Assembly: GCA_024639225.1 (NCBI GenBank)
Contig: JAHEIS010000003.1
Location: 1 to 44,072, forward strand
Source of the DNA: Actinomycetes bacterium
GTDB lineage: Bacteria > Actinomycetota > Thermoleophilia > Miltoncostaeales > Miltoncostaeaceae
Length of the DNA: 44,072 nucleotides
Reading direction: 5' to 3'
Below are positions 33,019-38,843 of the stretch, piece after piece. Under the pieces are notes generated by a model. It saw only the letters and a list, made by a program, of their open reading frames with translations. It did not search any database and was not told the origin of the DNA. Within the stretch, counting starts at the first letter, position 1. Each line of letters begins with the position of its first letter. The position numbers and the translations under genes are program-made.

Positions 33019-34658
33019 GTTCGTCACCATCCTCGCGGGACCTCTCCGCGCGGGACGGGCCGGGCGGACCGGTCGCATCTCCGCCCGGCGCGCCCCTCTG
33101 GGAAGCGTTTCCCGACGTCGTCGAGACGCATATCTCGGTGATCGTCTTCATCGCCGATCGCGCGTACAAGTTCCTCAAGCCGGTACGTACAGCGTTTCTC
33201 GACCACAGCACGCGCGCCAAGCGCCGGTGGGCATGCCATGAAGAGGTCACCGTCAACCAGCGGTTCGCCCCCGATGTCTACCTGGGCGTGGCCGACATCA
33301 CCGCCGAGGACGGGCGGCTGCTCGATCACGTGATCGTCATGAGGCGGATGCCCGCCGATCGTCGGTTGTCGCGGCTCCTCGACGACCCGGAGACGCCGGC
33401 CGTCCTCGGTTCGATCGCGGAGAGACTGGCCGAAGCCCACCGGCAGGCCCCGCCGGTCCGCCGGAGCGGTGCGGGCGACCGCCTTCAGTTGCGCGCGCTG
33501 TGGGATGCCGGTCTTGAGCAGACAGCGCGCTTCGCCGGCGAGATTCTGGACCCGGACGCGCTGGCCCTCGTCGACCGCGAGGCCCACCGGTACCTCACCG
33601 GGCGCGGCCCTCTCTTCGACCTGCGTGTCGCCGAAGGTCACGTCCGCGACGGTCACGGAGACCTTCTCGCCGACGACATCTTCTGCCTCCCCGACGGACC
33701 GCGCATCCTCGATGGGCTGGCCTTCGACGCGGAACTGAGGGTCTCGGACACGCTGGCTGATGCCGCCTTCCTCGCGATGGATCTCGCATCGCTGTCCCAC
33801 GCCGAACTCGGGGACGAGTTCCTTGAGCGACACGCCCGGGCGCTGGACGATCACTTCCCGCCGAGTCTCGGCTACCACTACCTGGGGTACCGGGCGTTCG
33901 TCCGGGCGAAGATCGCTTGCCTGGCGGCTGAACAGGGGCGCTCGGAGAAGGTCCCACGGGCTCAGGAGCTGCTGGCCCTGACCGAGAGCTACCTCCGTCG
34001 AGGTCGCATGCGCGTCATCCTTGTCGGCGGGGCTCCGGGCACGGGGAAGTCGACCCTGGCGACGGCGCTCGCCCGGGAGTGCGGGTTCCGCCTCATCAGC
34101 TCCGACGTCACGCGTCGCGGGCCGCGACGATCGCGAAGCGGGGGGCCCGGCAGCGCGTATCGCACAGGGCTCTACGCCCCCGAGAACACCGAGGCCGTTT
34201 ACGGCGCCATGCTCGAGCAGGCACGGGCGAGCCTCGGCCTCGGCTACTCCGTCGTGATCGACGCATCCTGGTCCCGGGGCGAGCACCGCGCTGACGCCCA
34301 GCGGCTCGCCGACACGTGCGCAGCCGACCTCGTGCCGCTGCGCTGCGATGTCGACCCCGACATCGCGGAGGCGCGGATCGTCTCCCGCCTACAGCGCGGA
34401 GATGATCCGTCCGAGGCGACGGTCGCCGTCGCACGGCGCATGCGGGCGGACTTCGCGCCCTGGCCCGAGGCCCGAACCCTGACCACGAGCGGCGCAGCGG
34501 AGCACGCCGTGCGAGAAGCAGCACGGGTACTGGGCCTGGACCTTCCGCAGCCCGCGTGGGTCACCCGAGATGCGCCGCGTTCGACCGGTTCACCGGCCAC
34601 AGTGACCTCCGCGGACAGCTCCGCCGGGGCAGCACCCCAGCTCTCCGGCCAGGACTGA
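33015..34658 (+). CDS. Aminoglycoside phosphotransferase-like domain fused to P-loop kinase (Rv2004c-like)
   Basis: 547 aa. The N-terminal part (about 30-330) is APH-like: the KFLKPVRT lysine segment, catalytic-loop GHVRDGHGDL (His214-Asp216) with Asp in place of the usual Asn a few residues on, and ILDGLAFDAELR corresponding to the metal-binding DxD/E region. The C-terminal part (about 332-510) is an AAA_33-type kinase with Walker A GGAPGTGKST and VVIDASWSR. This two-domain arrangement is known from Rv2004c of the Mtb DosR regulon. Substrates are unknown; a true antibiotic-resistance role is unlikely. A 45-codon gene overlaps its start. Confidence 0.82.
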   Translation: MSSSPSSRDLSARDGPGGPVASPPGAPLWEAFPDVVETHISVIVFIADRAYKFLKPVRTAFLDHSTRAKRRWACHEEVTVNQRFAPDVYLGVADITAEDGRLLDHVIVMRRMPADRRLSRLLDDPETPAVLGSIAERLAEAHRQAPPVRRSGAGDRLQLRALWDAGLEQTARFAGEILDPDALALVDREAHRYLTGRGPLFDLRVAEGHVRDGHGDLLADDIFCLPDGPRILDGLAFDAELRVSDTLADAAFLAMDLASLSHAELGDEFLERHARALDDHFPPSLGYHYLGYRAFVRAKIACLAAEQGRSEKVPRAQELLALTESYLRRGRMRVILVGGAPGTGKSTLATALARECGFRLISSDVTRRGPRRSRSGGPGSAYRTGLYAPENTEAVYGAMLEQARASLGLGYSVVIDASWSRGEHRADAQRLADTCAADLVPLRCDVDPDIAEARIVSRLQRGDDPSEATVAVARRMRADFAPWPEARTLTTSGAAEHAVREAARVLGLDLPQPAWVTRDAPRSTGSPATVTSADSSAGAAPQLSGQD

Positions 34659-34953
34659 ACCGGGCGGCGCGCGTCGTCGGCGCGCTGACCTCGGCGCTAC
34701 GGGGTACCGGCTCCCGGCCGCCAGGAGTTCCCCGTCGGTTCCACGCGCGCCGACCCCCGGCCGCCGGTCCGGCTCGTCCTGGCTTTGCCGGGGCCCGCTG
34801 CGGACAACTACGGGTCAGGGAACGCGAGCCGCTCCGAGCCGCGGTGGACGGTCTGCGGGCTGCCCGCAGGCACGCTCATACCGGACCCCGATGCCCGGGG
34901 TGGACACCGCCGTGAGCCTCCTCGACAATCGTGTTGCCTCGGAAGGAGCGCAC
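34659..34953. other. Gene-free interval before the flavoprotein gene
   Basis: About 295 bases. Only shadow ORFs; no hairpin with a T-tract and no RNA gene seen. It probably carries the promoter of the flavoprotein gene (GACAAT near 34924 is a possible -10). I searched by eye for a DosR-box-like palindrome and found none. Confidence 0.5.
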
Positions 34954-36168
34954 ATGCGCGGGTCAGGACATCGTGTCGTGGTTGTCGGTTCGAGCTTCGC
35001 GGGCCTGACGGGCGCCCTCGAGCTCCGCCGTCGCCTCGGGGATGACGCGCAGATCACCGTCATCGATCGGCGGGACCACTTCACCTTCATCCCTTCGCTC
35101 ATCTGGATTCCCTTCGGCCACCGGGAACCCGACGATGTGACCTTTGCCCTGTCGCCCGTCCACGCGAGCCAGAACATCGCGTTCATGTGCGCCGACGTCA
35201 TCGAGTTCGACATCTACGGGGGGCGGGTGCGTCTGCGGGACGGGCGCTCCGTCCCGTACGACCGGCTCCTGATAGCCACCGGGCCGGAGCTTGCCTTCGA
35301 CGCGGTGCCCGGACTGGGCCCGGACGCCGCGGGGTGCGACCAGTCTGTCTGCAATCTCGAGCATGCGATGGGGGCGCGCGCCGCGTGGAACGCGTTCCTG
35401 GAGGACCCGGGACCGGTCGTCGTCGGCACGGCTCAGGGCGGCTCATACTTCGGCGCCTCCTATGAGTTCCTGCTCAACGCCCGCCACCAGCTCGACGGGG
35501 CCGGCCTCGAGGAAATCCCGGTCACCTACATCACCCCGGAGCCGTTTCTCGGACACTTCGGTCTGAACGGTGTGGGTGACTCGGCGGACGTCATCTCCGA
35601 ACTGTTCGGGAGCCTCGGCATCGAGGGGATCCCGAACTCGGCGATTCGAGAGTCTCGTCCGGGAGAGATCGAGCTCGAGGGCGGCCGCGTCCTCGCCGCC
35701 GAGTACTCGATGATCATCCCGCCGTTGCGCGGTGTCGCTCCTGTGCGCTCACACCCGACCCTCTCCGATGAGGCCGGCTGGATACCCGTCAACGACGAGT
35801 ATCGACACGTCGACCACCGCGAGATCTTCGCCGCCGGGGTCGACATCGCCGTCAGTCCACCCGCGAAGACGCTCGTGCCGGCCGGCGTCCCCAAGACCGG
35901 CTACATGAGCGAACACATGGCAAAGATCGCCGCCCACAACATCGCCGCCGACCTCACGGGAGGGACCCACCGTCGGGTCCCCTTCGATGAGATGGGCGCC
36001 ATCGCCGTCCTCGACGGCGGGGACCGCGGGCTCATCCTCAAGACCGACCACGTCATCGGCGAAGCCGAGCATCCCCACCTCATCGCCGGGCCCCAGGCAC
36101 ACTGGGCCAAGGTCGCGTTCGAGAAGTACTTCATGGCGACTCGTCGTCGGGGGTTCGTCGGCCCCTAG
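34954..36168 (+). CDS. Sulfide:quinone oxidoreductase-like flavoprotein lacking two redox cysteines
   Basis: 404 aa from the ATG preceded by AAGGAG at 5 bases; the track's 34891 start has no such site. FAD-binding VVVVGSSFAGLTGALEL, second nucleotide motif LLIATGPEL and the SQR blocks SVCNLEHA, GPVVVGTAQGGSYFGASYEF, FLGHFGLNGVG, TLVPAGVPKTGYMSEHMA and KVAFEKYFM are all clear. Compared with Aquifex SQR from memory, only the first of three cysteines (Cys133) remains; the other two are Tyr165 and Ala351. It may pass electrons to quinone from a donor other than sulfide. C-terminal membrane-anchoring helices seem short. Confidence 0.8.
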   Translation: MRGSGHRVVVVGSSFAGLTGALELRRRLGDDAQITVIDRRDHFTFIPSLIWIPFGHREPDDVTFALSPVHASQNIAFMCADVIEFDIYGGRVRLRDGRSVPYDRLLIATGPELAFDAVPGLGPDAAGCDQSVCNLEHAMGARAAWNAFLEDPGPVVVGTAQGGSYFGASYEFLLNARHQLDGAGLEEIPVTYITPEPFLGHFGLNGVGDSADVISELFGSLGIEGIPNSAIRESRPGEIELEGGRVLAAEYSMIIPPLRGVAPVRSHPTLSDEAGWIPVNDEYRHVDHREIFAAGVDIAVSPPAKTLVPAGVPKTGYMSEHMAKIAAHNIAADLTGGTHRRVPFDEMGAIAVLDGGDRGLILKTDHVIGEAEHPHLIAGPQAHWAKVAFEKYFMATRRRGFVGP

Positions 36169-36203
36169 GGCCGGGCCACGGTGCACTCGGCGAGCGCGCG
36201 GGA

Positions 36204-36377
36204 GTGTCGACCCTTCTCTCGCTCGGGGCCCTGGGCCTCTGCCTGCTCACGCTCCTTCGGCCCGCGCTCGTTTCGCGCCCGGAGTGGCGCGCAACCATCA
36301 CCCCGCTCGCCTCCATCATCGGCGCGCTCGCGGCCTCGCTGGCCGCCGTCCTCATCATCGCTCGCCCCGCCGGCTGA
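36204..36377 (+). CDS. Small two-helix membrane protein or truncated membrane gene, 57 aa
   Basis: Reads MSTLLSLGALGLCLLTLLRP, then ALVSRPEWRATITPLASIIG and a second hydrophobic stretch ending IIARPAG. Two helices joined by a basic/aromatic loop. GTG start, with GGGA directly adjacent and no properly spaced ribosome-binding site. The frame is open back into the end of the flavoprotein gene, so this could be the remaining N-terminus of a larger transporter that lost its rest, or a real small protein. Bases 36378-36504 after it show nothing beyond a probable promoter for the next gene. Confidence 0.4.
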   Translation: MSTLLSLGALGLCLLTLLRPALVSRPEWRATITPLASIIGALAASLAAVLIIARPAG

Positions 36378-36504
36378 GCGAGGCCACCCCCCCGAACACT
36401 GCGGCCTTTCCTCGCCGCGCGTCCGTGCGGGCGCCGAGACCCGCCAGGTTGCGCCCACCGAGAATGGCCACGACAGACACGCGACTCTGCGAAAGGGAGG
36501 CACC

Positions 36505-37098
36505 GTGCCACACCCCATCTCACTCTCACTCACCGAACCGGCCGCAGAACGGAGTCGGCTCACCAGCTTCTTCCGGCCGATCCTGGCCATTCCCCACCTG
36601 ATCTGGGTCGCCCTCTGGGGCGTGGTCACCGTGATCACGGCGGTGATCGGCTGGTTCGTCGTTGTCGTCCGGGGTCGCATGCCGCTCTGGGCGCACCATT
36701 TCATCGCGCGCTACATCCGCTATGTCACCCACGTCTACGGCTACGCCGCGCTGGTCGTCGATCAGTACCCGCGTTTCTTCGGCGCGGACGCGTACCCGCT
36801 CGACGCCGCAATCCCCGCACCCGCGGAACAGAACCGCTGGCAGGCCGGCTTCCGCTTGATCCTGGCGTTGCCGGCGATGATCTTCGCCCAAGTGCTCCAG
36901 GATGTCTTGATAGTCGTCGTCGTGTTCAGCTGGTTCATGATCCTCGTCACCGGGAGGCAGTTCGACGGGCTCACGCACATCGCGACCTGGATCATCCGGG
37001 TGCAGGTCCAGACCCTGGCCTACCTCGGCCTGCTGACCGAGCGCTACCCTCGGATCGACATCGAGCAGTCCGGCGGCCTGAAGGCGGCGCCGGCCTGA
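36505..37098 (+). CDS. DUF4389 membrane protein
   Basis: 197 aa, four membrane helices. The repeated element is characteristic: LTSFFRPILAIPHLIWVALWG in the first half and WQAGFRLILALPAMIFAQVLQ in the second, each followed by a helix and an Arg-rich turn (FVVVVRGRMP, MILVTGRQF). Family members are of unknown function and common in actinobacteria. GTG start with GGGAGG 4 bases upstream; the track's longer start covers the preceding non-coding bases. It ends just before a strong hairpin shared with the convergent spondin-like gene. Confidence 0.82.
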   Translation: MPHPISLSLTEPAAERSRLTSFFRPILAIPHLIWVALWGVVTVITAVIGWFVVVVRGRMPLWAHHFIARYIRYVTHVYGYAALVVDQYPRFFGADAYPLDAAIPAPAEQNRWQAGFRLILALPAMIFAQVLQDVLIVVVVFSWFMILVTGRQFDGLTHIATWIIRVQVQTLAYLGLLTERYPRIDIEQSGGLKAAPA

Positions 37099-37114
37099 TC
37101 GCGACCGGGTCGTC

Positions 37115-37138
37115 GCAGGGGCGCGTGGGCGCCCCTGC
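37115..37138. terminator. Strong GC hairpin between convergent genes
   Basis: GCAGGGGCG-(6)-CGCCCCTGC, a perfect 9-bp stem, between the ends of the DUF4389 gene and the spondin-like gene. No T-tract, but it is the strongest hairpin of the window and well placed for bidirectional termination. Confidence 0.6.
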
Positions 37139-37164
37139 CCGAGGCCGGACTGCCGGATCCGGGG

Positions 37165-37824
37165 TCAGCGGACCCGCGTGATGACGACGACGCCGATGTA
37201 CTTCCCCCACCCGTGCTCGGCCCGTGTCAGGTCACCGTTGCCGCGGATTCCGCGCGAGCGACGCACCTTGCCGCGCTCGGCCTCGCCCACGAAGTGGGCA
37301 CCGAGACAGGGAACGTGGGCGGCGGACTCAGTGTTGCGCTCCGAGCCCGCGTCGAGAGCCCGCACGCGGATCACGCGTCGGTTCTTCTTCCCCTTCTTGA
37401 GCGGAAGGACGATCTTGTTCGCGCCGAGGAAGGTGTCGTTGGAGCACACAGCCATTGACGCGAGGCTCAGTCGACGGTGACGCGTGGTCGTACGCACCCG
37501 AAACGTGGACGAGCGCCCGGCGCGCACGCGGGGTCCGACGTTCGCCGCTCGGCCCCCCTTCTTGCGGCGGAACTCGGAGATCAGCGTGCCGTTGACCCCG
37601 TCCTCGGCGAGCACGGCGAGCCCGCGGCTGGCGCGGCGGCCGACGCGGAACAGGTTCGCCCGGCGGTCGCCGGTGGCCCAGACGACCCCCGTGAGGTCGC
37701 TCTTGGCCTTGTTGGAGACCGTCACCTTGTACTCGAGCTTCTTCGGGGCGGCCATGGCGGCGGGGGCCGCGATCAGTGCACCGGCGGCCACCGCCCCGGC
37801 CAGGAAAGTCAGAGGAATGCGCAT
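37165..37824 (-). CDS. Secreted spondin_N-domain protein
   Basis: 219 aa with a clear Sec signal peptide: MRIPLTFLAGAVAAGALIAA followed by AAMAA, cleavage likely after AMA. The mature part is very basic (many Arg/Lys) and has the order seen in spondin_N proteins: YKVTVSNKAKSDLTGVVWA, SMAVCSNDTFLGANKIVLP, then ALDAGSERNTESAAHVPC. Spondin_N domains are beta-sandwiches found in secreted proteins of unknown role in bacteria. The track's 38217 start runs antisense through another gene. ATG 37824 has TACACT 6 bases upstream, a leaderless layout. Confidence 0.75.
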   Translation of the reverse strand: MRIPLTFLAGAVAAGALIAAPAAMAAPKKLEYKVTVSNKAKSDLTGVVWATGDRRANLFRVGRRASRGLAVLAEDGVNGTLISEFRRKKGGRAANVGPRVRAGRSSTFRVRTTTRHRRLSLASMAVCSNDTFLGANKIVLPLKKGKKNRRVIRVRALDAGSERNTESAAHVPCLGAHFVGEAERGKVRRSRGIRGNGDLTRAEHGWGKYIGVVVITRVR

Positions 37825-37830
37825 GGATCG

Positions 37831-37836
37831 AGTGTA
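37831..37836 (-). promoter_or_regulatory. -10-like hexamer TACACT, leaderless start of the spondin-like gene
   Basis: TACACT ends exactly 6 bases before the ATG at 37824; same hexamer and spacing as the response regulator and polA. Confidence 0.5.
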
Positions 37837-37886
37837 GAAGACCCCGCGCGACGACCCATTAACGAACCCTGAAATCGACAGTGCCG

Positions 37887-38576
37887 TCAGACGGCGGCGA
37901 GGACCTCGTCGATGTCGTTCTCGGCCAGACGTCCGGCGCGAGCCGCGACGATGTCCCCGCTCCGGTCGAGTGCCAGGACCGCCGGGACGCTCTTGACCGG
38001 GAGGCCCGCCGCCTGGGGGCGCTGTGAAAGATCGATCACGTTCACCTCGTCGGGCGCCGCCTTGGCGATCACCGCGTCGGCGACCGGACCGCAGCGCGCA
38101 CATCCTGGCGCTGTGAGCACGACCAGCCACGGCCCCCCTCCCGTCAGTCCGAGGAGGTCCGGTGCGCTCTCGCCGTCGGCCGTGCGGCGCGCGAGGACGA
38201 AGCGGTAGATCTCGCACCCGACACAGAGGCCGAAGATGGCCGACAGCAGGGCAAGCGCGGCAACCATCCCGGCGAGAACCCAGCCGACCACCATGAACCC
38301 GGCGAGAAACGCCGCGCTGGACAGGCTGAGAAATATGACGGCGAGAATCTGGGCGAACCTCACCGGCGCCTCGGGCTCCAGCTCACCCGGCGGCGGGGCG
38401 ATCAGCCGGAACAACCACCCCACCGGGGACCACGGGTGGCCGACGAGCCCGAGCACGACGAGAAGCAGGGCCACGGCGACGACGCCGGGCGTCTGGAAGA
38501 TGATCGCCTCGAGGCAGATCACCCCGGTGATCGCCTGGGCGAAGCGGGGGGCGTAGGGATGGACGACAGCGGCCAT
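37887..38576 (-). CDS. DUF4395 membrane domain fused to thioredoxin-like domain
   Basis: 229 aa. The first 145 residues match DUF4395: PYAPRFAQAITGVICLEAI, HPWSPVGWLFRLI, VRFAQILAVIFLSLSS and GLCVGCEIYRFVLAR, with four helices. The remainder is a thioredoxin-like domain carrying LTAPGCARCGPV (CxxC) and the cis-proline block KSVPAVLALDRSG. The GLCVGCE cysteine pair faces the same side as the CxxC, so electron transfer between the parts is possible. Probably a membrane thiol-disulfide protein; direction and partner unknown. ATG start at 38576, 66 bases after the J-like gene on the same strand. Confidence 0.8.
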   Translation of the reverse strand: MAAVVHPYAPRFAQAITGVICLEAIIFQTPGVVAVALLLVVLGLVGHPWSPVGWLFRLIAPPPGELEPEAPVRFAQILAVIFLSLSSAAFLAGFMVVGWVLAGMVAALALLSAIFGLCVGCEIYRFVLARRTADGESAPDLLGLTGGGPWLVVLTAPGCARCGPVADAVIAKAAPDEVNVIDLSQRPQAAGLPVKSVPAVLALDRSGDIVAARAGRLAENDIDEVLAAV

Positions 38577-38642
38577 GAGGTTCAGTGTCGCATGATCGTT
38601 CGGCGTTGCCCGGTCGCGGTCACGCGACCCCGGGGCATCCGT

Positions 38643-38843
38643 TCAGCCGCCGGCGTCATGGACGCGCCGGCGCCCGGTGTCGGTCAGCGTGCGATGGGCG
38701 CGATTGAGCGCGGCCAGGCGCTGGGGCGCGTCGGGGGGATCCTCGCTCAGAAGAAGCTCTCGCAGCACGCGGAACGCGGCCTCGATCACCTCCGGGCGCG
38801 CGGAGCGGTCGACCTGGAGAATCGCGTAGGGATCCTCCCTCAC
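38643..38843 (-). CDS. J-domain-like small protein lacking HPD
   Basis: 66 aa: DPYAILQVDRSARPEVIEAAFRVL corresponds to helices I and II of a DnaJ domain, and RLAALNRAHRTLTDTGRRRVHD to helices III and IV. The loop that should hold His-Pro-Asp reads SEDPPDAPQ, so DnaK stimulation is not expected; compare with J-like proteins that only bind. GTG start overlapping the polA stop by 4 bases (GTGA), so co-translated with DNA polymerase I. Confidence 0.75.
   Translation of the reverse strand: MREDPYAILQVDRSARPEVIEAAFRVLRELLLSEDPPDAPQRLAALNRAHRTLTDTGRRRVHDAGG

Noticed and set aside
27469-36504. DosR-box-like palindromes (GGGAC-N4-GTCCC type) upstream of island genes
   Set aside because: Scanned by eye in the main intergenic regions and none found; the regulator's site may differ, and motif discovery would be needed.
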